Positions 23,654 to 29,753 of a stretch of 50,757 nucleotides of DNA are shown here, one piece after another (position 1 is the stretch's first letter; every line of letters begins with the position of its first letter). The notes beneath the pieces were generated by a model, which was not told the origin of the DNA, did no database searches, and saw only the letters and a program-made list of their open reading frames with translations. Origin of the DNA: an uncultured Flavobacteriaceae bacterium. GTDB lineage: Bacteria; Bacteroidota; Bacteroidia; Flavobacteriales; Flavobacteriaceae. A program made the position numbers and the translations under genes. Location of the stretch: the NCBI GenBank assembly GCA_938073895.1, contig CALJFB010000025.1, forward strand, positions 1 through 50,757. Direction: 5' to 3'.

Positions 23654-24469
23654 TTATACAGCTACGTTATATTCACGTAAAGCATCGTTTAAAGATGTTT
23701 TTTTATTTGTACTTTCTTTACGTTTTCCAATAATTAAAGCGCAAGGCACTTGGAACTCTCCAGCAGGAAATTTCTTAGTATAACTACCAGGAATTACTAC
23801 AGAGCGCGCAGGAACAACACCTTTGGTTTCTACAGGTTCTTTTCCTGTAACATCTATAATTTTTGTGCTCATAGTTAAAACTACATTTGCACCTAAAACG
23901 GCTTCTTTCTCAACTCTTACGCCTTCAACCACAATACATCTTGATCCAATAAAAGCGCCATCTTCAATAATTACAGGAGCCGCTTGTAAAGGTTCTAAAA
24001 CACCACCAATACCAACACCACCAGAAAGGTGAACGTTTTTACCAATTTGTGCACAAGAGCCAACTGTAGCCCAAGTGTCTACCATAGTTCCTTCGTCTAC
24101 ATAAGCACCAATATTTACATAACTTGGCATTAATATAGTACCAGCCGAAATAAATGCACCATGCCTAGCAATGGCATTTGGAACGACTCTAATTCCTTTG
24201 GCTTTGTAGCCAGTTTTTAGAGGGATTTTATCGTGATATTCAAAAATTCCAGCTTCTAAAGTTTCCATTTTCTGAATTGGGAAATATAAGACTACTGCTT
24301 TTTTAACCCATTCGTTAACCTGCCAACCATTATCCGTAGGTTCTGCCACACGCAAATCTCCAACATCTAATAAATCTATTACTTTTCTAATGGCATTTTG
24401 CGTAGTTTCTTCTTGTAACAAATCGCGGTTATTCCAAGCAGTTTCAATAGTGTTTTGTAAATTTTTCAT
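23654..24469 (-). CDS. dapD: tetrahydrodipicolinate N-succinyltransferase
   Basis: Catalyses succinyl transfer to tetrahydrodipicolinate in lysine/diaminopimelate synthesis. The protein has 271 residues, as E. coli DapD. The helical N-terminal domain is followed by a left-handed beta helix with hexapeptide repeats (AFISAGTILMPSYVNIGAYV, DEGTMVDTWATVGSCAQIGK, NVHLSGGVGIGGVLEPLQAA), and the C-terminus has SVVIPGSYTKKF. It is divergent from ruvX. Confidence 0.95.
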   Translation of the reverse strand: MKNLQNTIETAWNNRDLLQEETTQNAIRKVIDLLDVGDLRVAEPTDNGWQVNEWVKKAVVLYFPIQKMETLEAGIFEYHDKIPLKTGYKAKGIRVVPNAIARHGAFISAGTILMPSYVNIGAYVDEGTMVDTWATVGSCAQIGKNVHLSGGVGIGGVLEPLQAAPVIIEDGAFIGSRCIVVEGVRVEKEAVLGANVVLTMSTKIIDVTGKEPVETKGVVPARSVVIPGSYTKKFPAGEFQVPCALIIGKRKESTNKKTSLNDALREYNVAV

Positions 24470-24684
24470 TAATTATGTTTATTTATTTTCGCAAAAGCGG
24501 TGATCTTTGTTTTAATATTAAGTTAATAGAGTCCTATCTTGACGCTATGTTTTTAAACTAAGAATCTTTTATTACTATAAATAGTAAATCAAAAAAAACT
24601 AGGTCTAAATAGTATCTCTATACACGCAAATATAACTTCAATTTATAATTTGGCATAATATTTATGCATTACGAATATAAACCT

Positions 24685-24692
24685 TAAATTTG
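24685..24692 (+). promoter_or_regulatory. -7 element of ruvX-def
   Basis: TAAATTTG matches TAnnTTTG, 32 bases before the ruvX ATG at 24725. Confidence 0.5.
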
Positions 24693-24724
24693 CACACGCT
24701 TAAAAACAAGCAGCAAATCATTTT

Positions 24725-25135
24725 ATGGCTCGATTATTAGCAATAGATTTTGGAAAAGTACGTACAGGATTAGCAGTAACCGACGAACTTAAAATTATAG
24801 CATCAGGATTAACAACTGTTGCAACTAAAGAAGTTATAGCTTACTTACAAGATTATTGTGCCAAAGAAAAGGTAGAGCTTTTTTTAGTAGGCGAACCAAA
24901 ACAAATGGATTACACAGCAAGCGAAAGCGAATCATTAATTTTACCATTTATTGGTCGCTTAAAACATGCTTTTCCAGATATGCCAATAAAACGTGTTGAT
25001 GAGCGTTTTACATCCAAGATGGCTTTTCAAACTATGATAGATAGTGGTTTAAAGAAAAAGCAGCGAAAAAACAAAGCACTTTTAGACGAAATTAGTGCCA
25101 CTATTATATTACAAAGTTATCTTTACAATTTATAA
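24725..25135 (+). CDS. ruvX: Holliday junction resolvase RuvX/YqgF
   Basis: RNase H-fold nuclease of about 15 kDa. The protein has 136 residues. Catalytic acids are in LLAIDFGKVRTGLAV (Asp8), LVGEPKQ (Glu) and LLDEISATIIL (Asp), and RVDERFTSKMA is the usual fourth motif. In other bacteria it acts on Holliday junctions and in 16S pre-rRNA maturation. It precedes def by 12 bases, a common pairing in Bacteroidota. Confidence 0.93.
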   Translation: MARLLAIDFGKVRTGLAVTDELKIIASGLTTVATKEVIAYLQDYCAKEKVELFLVGEPKQMDYTASESESLILPFIGRLKHAFPDMPIKRVDERFTSKMAFQTMIDSGLKKKQRKNKALLDEISATIILQSYLYNL

Positions 25136-25147
25136 AATACAATACAC

Positions 25148-25738
25148 ATGATATTACCAGTAGTAGCCTATGGCGATCCTGTTTTAAAACAAGTCGCTAA
25201 AGAAATCACACCAGATTACCCAAACCTAGAAGCATTAATAGAAAATATGTACGAAACTATGTACGGCGCTTCTGGAGTAGGACTTGCAGCACCACAAATT
25301 GGTAAAAGTGTGCGTATGTTTATGGTTGATGCTTCTCCTTTTGCAGACGATGAAAATTTACCCGAAGCAGAGCAAGAGTTCTTAAAAAGTTTTAAGCATA
25401 CTTTTATTAATCCAGTAATTTTAGAAGAATCTGGAGATGAATGGGCTTTTAACGAAGGTTGCTTAAGTATTCCAGACGTTAGAGAAGATGTGTTTAGAAA
25501 ACCAAACATAAAAGTGCAGTTTCAAGATGAAGCTTTTAAAACACATATTATGGAATTATCTGGTTTGGCAGCACGTGTTTTTCAACATGAGTATGATCAT
25601 ATTGAAGGTGTTTTGTTTACAGATAAATTATCTGGATTAAAAAAACGTTTAATAAAAGGGAAATTAGGAAACATTTCTAAAGGGAAAATTAATGTAGATT
25701 ATAGAATGAAGTTTCCTTTACTAAAAAAGAAGCGTTAA
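25148..25738 (+). CDS. def: peptide deformylase
   Basis: Removes the formyl group from nascent proteins. The protein has 196 residues and all three signatures: GVGLAAPQIG (43-52), EGCLS (103-107, metal Cys) and QHEYDHIEG (146-154, HExxH-type with His147, His151). There is a short family-typical insertion after the first motif (FADDENLPEAEQEFLKSF). It is probably co-transcribed with ruvX. Confidence 0.96.
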   Translation: MILPVVAYGDPVLKQVAKEITPDYPNLEALIENMYETMYGASGVGLAAPQIGKSVRMFMVDASPFADDENLPEAEQEFLKSFKHTFINPVILEESGDEWAFNEGCLSIPDVREDVFRKPNIKVQFQDEAFKTHIMELSGLAARVFQHEYDHIEGVLFTDKLSGLKKRLIKGKLGNISKGKINVDYRMKFPLLKKKR

Positions 25739-25741
25739 AAA

Positions 25742-25773
25742 TTTGGATAACTATTCCAAACAATTCATATTTG
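25742..25773 (+). promoter_or_regulatory. probable promoter of the DUF5606 gene
   Basis: TTTG (25742-25745), a 20-base spacer and CATATTTG (25766-25773, one mismatch to TAnnTTTG) lie 20 bases before the ATG at 25793. Confidence 0.45.
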
Positions 25774-25792
25774 TATCCCCTAAAAAAAAATT

Positions 25793-26209
25793 ATGGCATT
25801 AGATAAAGTATTAGCAATAGCAGGAAAACCCGGTTTATACAAATTAGTAACACAAACACGTGCAGGCTTTTTAGCAGAATCTTTAATAGATAATAAAAAA
25901 ATATCTGTTGGAACACAGCAAAATGTTAGTGTTTTAAGTGAAATAGCTATTTATACATTATCTGAAGAAGTTCCTTTAAATAAAGTATTTAAAAATATTT
26001 CTGATAAAGAAAATGGTGGGCAAACTAGTGTTGGACACAAAGAATCTAAAGATAAATTAGAAGAGTATTTCTTTAATGTATTACCAGATTATGACGAAGA
26101 TCGCGTTTATGCAAGTGATATTAAAAAAGTAATTTCTTGGTATAATACTTTACAAAAAAATAACTTATTAGATTTTTCTGAACCTGTTAAGTCAGATGAA
26201 GAAGAATAG
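25793..26209 (+). CDS. DUF5606 family protein
   Basis: The protein has 138 residues. It starts MALDKVLAIAGKPGLYKLVT as this Bacteroidota family does, then has FLAESLIDNKKISVGTQQNV, SVLSEIAIYT and a C-terminal DRVYASDIKKVISWYNTLQK segment. Function is not established. It is a single gene with its own promoter and a strong terminator, next to def and mazG. Confidence 0.9.
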   Translation: MALDKVLAIAGKPGLYKLVTQTRAGFLAESLIDNKKISVGTQQNVSVLSEIAIYTLSEEVPLNKVFKNISDKENGGQTSVGHKESKDKLEEYFFNVLPDYDEDRVYASDIKKVISWYNTLQKNNLLDFSEPVKSDEEE

Positions 26210-26260
26210 ATTTTATTAAATAAGTACAAGTAAATAATAAATAATTATTAAAATATATAA

Positions 26261-26290
26261 AAACATCCGGCAATTTGCTGGATGTTTTGT
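26261..26290 (+). terminator. intrinsic terminator of the DUF5606 gene
   Basis: AACATCCGGC and GCTGGATGTT form a 10-bp stem (one G-U) with the loop AATTT, followed by TTGTTTT. Its loop carries the TTTG of the next promoter. Confidence 0.8.
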
Positions 26291-26304
26291 TTTATGTACT
26301 TTTG
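26274..26304 (+). promoter_or_regulatory. consensus promoter of mazG
   Basis: TTTG (26274-26277), a 19-base spacer and TACTTTTG (26297-26304) match the Bacteroidota promoter exactly. The -33 TTTG lies in the loop and first arm base of the upstream terminator, so the two signals overlap. The ATG is at 26332. Confidence 0.65.
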
Positions 26305-26331
26305 AATTTTGAGCCTAAATAAAACCTTTTT

Positions 26332-27111
26332 ATGAATACCAGAGCAGATCAATTAAAAGCATTTGATAGACTACTAACCATTATGGATGAGTTGCGAGAG
26401 CAATGTCCTTGGGATAAAAAGCAAACTATGGAAACGCTTAGGCACTTAACCATAGAAGAAACCTACGAGCTTGGCGATGCTATTTTAGATAACAACTTAG
26501 AAGAAGTTAAAAAAGAGCTTGGCGATGTTTTATTGCATTTAGTATTTTACGCCAAAATAGGAAGCGAAACTAATAGTTTTGATATTGCAGATGTTTGTAA
26601 TCAGATTTGCGACAAATTAATTCATAGACATCCACATATTTATGGAGATGTTACAGTAAAAGACGAAGCAGAAGTAAAGCGAAACTGGGAACAAATAAAA
26701 TTAAAAGAAGGCAAAGGTAAAAATAGCGTTTTGCAAGGTGTGCCAAAAAGTTTACCAGCATTAGTAAAAGCTAATCGAATACAGGATAAAGTTTCTGGTG
26801 TAGGTTTTGATTGGGAAAAACCAGAACAAGTTTGGGAAAAAGTAGAAGAAGAGTTGGAGGAATTTAAAATTGAGGTTGCTAAAAACGATGCAGATGCAAT
26901 GGAAAACGAGTTTGGCGATGTTTTGTTTTCTTTAGTTAATTATGCCCGTTTTAAAAATATAAACCCAGAAAATGCACTAGAACGCACTAATAAAAAATTC
27001 ACAAAAAGATTTCAATATCTTGAAACAAAAGCCAAAATGCTAAATAAAGACTTAAAAGATATGACTTTAGCTGAAATGGATGTTTTTTGGGAAGCGGCTA
27101 AAAAATTGTAA
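26332..27111 (+). CDS. mazG: nucleoside triphosphate pyrophosphohydrolase MazG
   Basis: Hydrolyses NTPs to NMP and PPi; implied in housecleaning and in modulation of ppGpp in E. coli. The protein has 259 residues with two MazG domains: LREQCPWDKKQTMETLRHLT, IEETYELGDAILDNN, KKELGDVLLHLVFYAKIG in the first and VEEELEEFKIEV, ENEFGDVLFSLVNYARF in the second. The E-x-x-E and E-x-x-D metal motifs are present in both. Confidence 0.94.
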   Translation: MNTRADQLKAFDRLLTIMDELREQCPWDKKQTMETLRHLTIEETYELGDAILDNNLEEVKKELGDVLLHLVFYAKIGSETNSFDIADVCNQICDKLIHRHPHIYGDVTVKDEAEVKRNWEQIKLKEGKGKNSVLQGVPKSLPALVKANRIQDKVSGVGFDWEKPEQVWEKVEEELEEFKIEVAKNDADAMENEFGDVLFSLVNYARFKNINPENALERTNKKFTKRFQYLETKAKMLNKDLKDMTLAEMDVFWEAAKKL

Positions 27112-27209
27112 TTGGAATATCTGTTTTAATGATTTTTAAATACTCAAGTTTTTGGCAAACGGCTAAGAGCTTTTAATATTTACTGTTTTTTAATAGCATT
27201 TAAAATAAG

Positions 27210-27256
27210 AACATACAGGAGAATATTATTTTATCCATCCTGTATGTTAATTTATT
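27210..27256. terminator. hairpin between convergent mazG and asnA
   Basis: AACATACAGGA (27210-27220) and TCCTGTATGTT (27238-27248) form an 11-bp stem with a 17-base loop. A T-rich tract follows on the plus strand, and AT-rich sequence on the minus strand, so it may end both transcripts. Confidence 0.5.
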
Positions 27257-27258
27257 TT

Positions 27259-28263
27259 TTACAAGAGAAATATTCCTTTTTCTTTCATTTTTTTTCTAAT
27301 CAAGTCAGACCAAATTCCAGCTTGAACTTCTCCTATATGTTTTTTTCTTAATATAAACATGCAAACTCTTGATTGACCAATTCCTCCACCAATACTTTGT
27401 GGTACAGATTCTGTTAGTATTAATTTGTGATAAAGAAGTTCTTTTCTTTTTTCTTCAGATTTTAGTTCTAATTGATTTGATAAAGAATTCTTATCAACTC
27501 TTATTCCCATTGACGATATTTCAAAAGAATCCTTTAATATAGGGTTCCATAATAAGATGTCTCCATTCAATCCAAATCCACCATCTTCATTTTTAGAACT
27601 CCAATCATCATAATCAGGAGCTCTTCCATCATGAGTTTTTCCATCACTTAATTTTGCTCCAATACCAATTAAAAATACAGCACCAAACTCTTTAGTTATT
27701 TCAGTTTCTCGTTCTTTAGGGTCTAAATCTGGATATTTATGAAGTAACTCTTCTGAACTAATAAATTTAATTTCTTTTGGTAAAATGGGGTCAATAGACT
27801 TATATTTTTTAGCAAATAATGTCTCAGTTTTTTTAAGCGAATCGTAGATCTTAAGAACTTCTTCTTTTAAAAAACGAATACTTCTATGGTTTTTAGATAT
27901 TGTTTTTTCCCAATCCCATTGATCAACATAAATAGAATGGATTGGACTATAATCTTCGTCAGGTCTAATAGCTCTCATATCTGTTAAAATTCCTTGTCCT
28001 TCTTCTACATCTAATTCTTGAAGTCTAATTCTTTTCCATTTTGCTAAAGAATTAACAATTACAGCTTGTCTGTCAGATAATGCTTTAATAGGAAAAGTTA
28101 CAGATCTTTCTGTTCCGTTTAAATCATCATTTATACCTGTGTCACTAAAAACAGCTATTGGTGCAGATATTTTTGTGAGGTTTAGGTTTTTTTTTAGTTC
28201 AGACTCAAATGTCTGTTTAATAAAACTGATTGCTTCTTCTGTTTTTAAAATTTCTTTTTTCAT
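27259..28263 (-). CDS. asnA: aspartate-ammonia ligase (asparagine synthetase A)
   Basis: Makes Asn from Asp, ammonia and ATP; its fold is that of a class II aminoacyl-tRNA synthetase. The protein has 334 residues, close to the 330 of E. coli AsnA. Family segments are LTKISAPIAVFSDTGINDDL, NGTERSVTFPIKALSD, AEIVHSLAKWKR-like IVNSLAKWKRIRL, DMRAIRPDEDYSPIHSIYVD, QWDWEK and near the end PQSIGGGIGQSRVCMFILRK, the ATP site (GGGIGQSR). Between its start and position 28541 lie two leader ORFs and two intrinsic terminators, so expression is very likely set by transcription attenuation that senses Asn-tRNA. Confidence 0.96.
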   Translation of the reverse strand: MKKEILKTEEAISFIKQTFESELKKNLNLTKISAPIAVFSDTGINDDLNGTERSVTFPIKALSDRQAVIVNSLAKWKRIRLQELDVEEGQGILTDMRAIRPDEDYSPIHSIYVDQWDWEKTISKNHRSIRFLKEEVLKIYDSLKKTETLFAKKYKSIDPILPKEIKFISSEELLHKYPDLDPKERETEITKEFGAVFLIGIGAKLSDGKTHDGRAPDYDDWSSKNEDGGFGLNGDILLWNPILKDSFEISSMGIRVDKNSLSNQLELKSEEKRKELLYHKLILTESVPQSIGGGIGQSRVCMFILRKKHIGEVQAGIWSDLIRKKMKEKGIFLL

Positions 28264-28295
28264 AATAGTTTATAATTAATTTAAGTTTATTGAAT

Positions 28296-28324
28296 AAAAA
28301 AAGCCTGCGAATAGGCAGGCTTTT
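28296..28324 (-). terminator. asnA proximal attenuator terminator
   Basis: On the minus strand AAAAGCCTGC (28324-28315 complement) pairs with GCAGGCTTTT over 10 bp with a 6-base loop (CTATTC), followed by seven Us. It ends 33 bases before the asnA ATG and starts 17 bases after the stop of leader B. A competing hairpin (arms 28346-28334 and 28324-28310) can be drawn, see the next entry. Confidence 0.85.
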
Positions 28325-28346
28325 ACATTAGTGAAAAGTTCCTATT
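28310..28346 (-). promoter_or_regulatory. predicted antiterminator of the proximal attenuator
   Basis: On the minus strand, AATAGG (28346-28341) can pair with CCTATT (28315-28310), and CTTTT (28338-28334) with AAAAG (28324-28320). That is 6 + 5 bp around a 2x4 internal loop and a 9-base end loop. The pairing uses the left arm and loop of the terminator, so the two structures exclude each other. The TAG stop of leader B (28344-28342) lies in the upstream arm: a ribosome that reaches it would block the antiterminator, while one stalled at the Asn codons would leave it free. Confidence 0.7.
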
Positions 28347-28386
28347 GAGGTGGAGATTTATTATTATTATTATGTTTCATTTTCAT
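28342..28386 (-). CDS. asnA leader peptide B (MKMKHNNNNKSPPQ)
   Basis: A 14-codon ORF from ATG 28386 (or 28380 in the same frame) to TAG at 28344-28342. Four successive Asn codons (AAT at 28371-28360 region) precede a Lys-Ser-Pro-Pro-Gln tail. It is placed exactly as the leader of an attenuator: Asn codons, then the antiterminator arm, then a terminator, then asnA. The peptide itself probably has no function; its translation is the sensor. Confidence 0.75.
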   Translation of the reverse strand: MKMKHNNNNKSPPQ

Positions 28387-28400
28387 TTTTATTTTAAAGC

Positions 28401-28437
28401 AAAAAAAAAGGTTTTCCAATATATTGGAAAACCTTTT
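28401..28437 (-). terminator. asnA distal attenuator terminator
   Basis: Bases 28406-28437 are a perfect 32-bp palindrome (arms AAAAGGTTTTCCAATA). As RNA on the minus strand it forms a 14-bp hairpin with a 4-base loop, followed by nine Us (A run 28401-28409). It starts 26 bases after the stop of leader A. Because leader B and asnA lie downstream, it must be bypassed for expression. Confidence 0.85.
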
Positions 28438-28481
28438 GATTATGTATGTTGTTTTATTGACATCTAATCCATAGAATTCCC
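28426..28481 (-). promoter_or_regulatory. candidate antiterminator of the distal attenuator
   Basis: GGGAATTCT (minus strand, 28481-28473, codons 21-23 of leader A) can pair with AGGTTTTCC (28434-28426) over eight pairs with one mismatch and two wobbles. This would take up the left arm of the distal terminator. It is weaker than the proximal one and drawn by eye. Confidence 0.45.
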
Positions 28482-28541
28482 TATTTCGAATAAATTATTA
28501 TTCAAATTAAAGAAAAAGCTATTGTTTATTTTATGTTTCAT
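28464..28541 (-). CDS. asnA leader peptide A (25 residues, 7 Asn)
   Basis: An ORF from ATG 28541 to TAG at 28466-28464. It starts MKHKINNSFFFNLNNNLFEI and has Asn at positions 6, 7, 12, 14, 15, 16 and 22, including a run of three AAT codons. It shares the first 11 bases (ATGAAACATAA) with leader B, which suggests that the two modules arose by duplication. Only a few bases separate it from the best -7 box, so the mRNA may be nearly leaderless. Confidence 0.7.
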   Translation of the reverse strand: MKHKINNSFFFNLNNNLFEIGNSMD

Positions 28542-28546
28542 TTCTG

Positions 28547-28578
28547 TAAACTTAATAAAATTGTTTCTATTTACCAAA
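28547..28578 (-). promoter_or_regulatory. possible promoter of the asnA leader transcript
   Basis: On the minus strand TTTG (28578-28575), a 20-base spacer and TAAGTTTA (28554-28547, one mismatch to TAnnTTTG) end 5 bases before the ATG of leader A. Transcription would then start at or next to that ATG. Confidence 0.4.
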
Positions 28579-28629
28579 TTTGAATATTTTAGATATGTTA
28601 ACTATTATATCTTAATATTTCATAGAATT

Positions 28630-28673
28630 AAAAAAAAAACAGATATAAGTTTAAAATATATAAGCGCTTATAT
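28630..28673 (-). terminator. possible terminator after the pseudouridine synthase gene
   Basis: ATATAAGCGCTTATAT (28658-28673) is a 16-bp palindrome. On the minus strand its ATATAAG can instead pair with a second CTTATAT (28649-28643) that is followed, after CTG, by ten Us (28639-28630). This would end transcription from the gene at 28822. The two folds exclude each other. The rest of the 28542-28821 region holds no gene that I can support. Confidence 0.4.
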
Positions 28674-28821
28674 TATTTTCTTGTTACTGCATTTACGTGT
28701 AATTTTATTTAAGTTTACATGCTATAGTAGTGTTGTTTTATAAGCACTTAATATGCTATATACATTAGAATAATTCTGATTGTTACATTTAAAATCGTTA
28801 TAACTTCTAATTTGTATTAGA

Positions 28822-29607
28822 CTACATTTCCAAGTTAAATATTTTTTTAAAACGTTCTGGCAATTGGTCTTTAATAGAAATAGCTTCATGAGTAAATGGA
28901 TGCTTAAATTCTAAAGCATAAGCATGCAAGTACATGCCTTTTCCATTTAGAATTAAATCTTTTAAAAAGTAATCTTTATCGCCTAAAATAGGATTTCCAA
29001 TACTAAATAAGTGTTTTCGTAATTGATGTTTTCTACCTGTTTTAGGACTTAAATCAACTAAATTTAAAATTCCAAATCGTTTAGAATTTACGCTTGATAA
29101 AACAGTGTAATTTGAAACTGCTTTTTTGTGTTCTACCAATGTGTCTATAACGCCACTTTTTGCCATTTTTCCAATAGTAATAGCGTAGTAGTTTTTTTGT
29201 ACGGCTTTATTTTTAAAAAGATTGTTTAAAGCTGTAATGCTTTGTGTGGTTTTACCAATTAACAAAACACCTGTTGTTGCAAAATCTAATCTATGTACTG
29301 GTTGCGGTTTTGTTGCATTTGGTAAAGTGCTTTTTTCTAAGTTTTGTACTAATGCATTTGTAACGGTTTTAAATACATTTCCGCTAACTAAAATTCCTGC
29401 TGGTTTTCTAATAATTGCTAAGTAATCGTCTTGAAAAATAACGTCTAAGTTCTGATTAAATTGTTTTTTTGGGACTGTAATTTCTGATGCTGTATATGCT
29501 AAAATTTCTCCGCCAGAAATATAGGTTGCTGTTGTTCCTAAAACACCATTTACCGTAATAAAACCTTTTTTAAGAGCTTTTTTTAATGCAGATTTACTTA
29601 GAGCCAT
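28822..29607 (-). CDS. RluA-family pseudouridine synthase, start uncertain
   Basis: Isomerises uridine in rRNA or tRNA. From ATG 29607 the protein has 261 residues: an S4-like RNA-binding start (ALKKALKKGFITVNGVLG), DVIFQDDYLAIIRKPAGILV, the catalytic loop QPVHRLDFATTGVLLIGK (Asp108) and LVDLSPKTGRKHQLRKHL. Upstream the same frame stays open for 33 codons (QVHIATPQEKPKRLQDYGVG) in a way that resembles the N-terminus of relatives, yet contains no ATG, GTG or TTG. Either translation starts at the internal ATG, at a rare codon, or the start has been lost. The preceding terminator at 29715-29745 lies close to the upstream stop, which leaves little room for a promoter. Confidence 0.85.
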   Translation of the reverse strand: MALSKSALKKALKKGFITVNGVLGTTATYISGGEILAYTASEITVPKKQFNQNLDVIFQDDYLAIIRKPAGILVSGNVFKTVTNALVQNLEKSTLPNATKPQPVHRLDFATTGVLLIGKTTQSITALNNLFKNKAVQKNYYAITIGKMAKSGVIDTLVEHKKAVSNYTVLSSVNSKRFGILNLVDLSPKTGRKHQLRKHLFSIGNPILGDKDYFLKDLILNGKGMYLHAYALEFKHPFTHEAISIKDQLPERFKKIFNLEM

Positions 29608-29714
29608 GTTAAAAACACCAACGCCATAATCTTGGAGTCTTTTAGGTTTTTCTTGTGGAGTTGCTATATGAACTTGTGTTTTGATAAATTCTAATTGTTT
29701 TGGTGTTTATCTAT

Positions 29715-29745
29715 AAAAAAGCCTCTAAAATATTTAGAGGCTTTT
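29715..29745 (-). terminator. terminator of the DUF349 gene
   Basis: AAAAGCCTCTAAA and TTTAGAGGCTTTT form a 13-bp stem with a 3-base loop, with six Us on the minus strand (A run 29715-29720), starting 9 bases after the stop at 29754. Confidence 0.85.
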
Positions 29746-29753
29746 AGTTTGTA

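Noticed and set aside
28358-28374. A TTA/TTATTAT microsatellite-like tract
   Set aside because: On the minus strand it is the run of Asn codons in leader B, in frame between ATG and TAG and followed by a terminator, so I treat it as coding rather than as a simple repeat.
28522-28743. Plus-strand 73-codon frame opposite the asnA leader
   Set aside because: Composition is that of AT-rich noncoding DNA (Phe, Ile, Tyr, Leu), no promoter, and it lies antisense to the better supported leader region.
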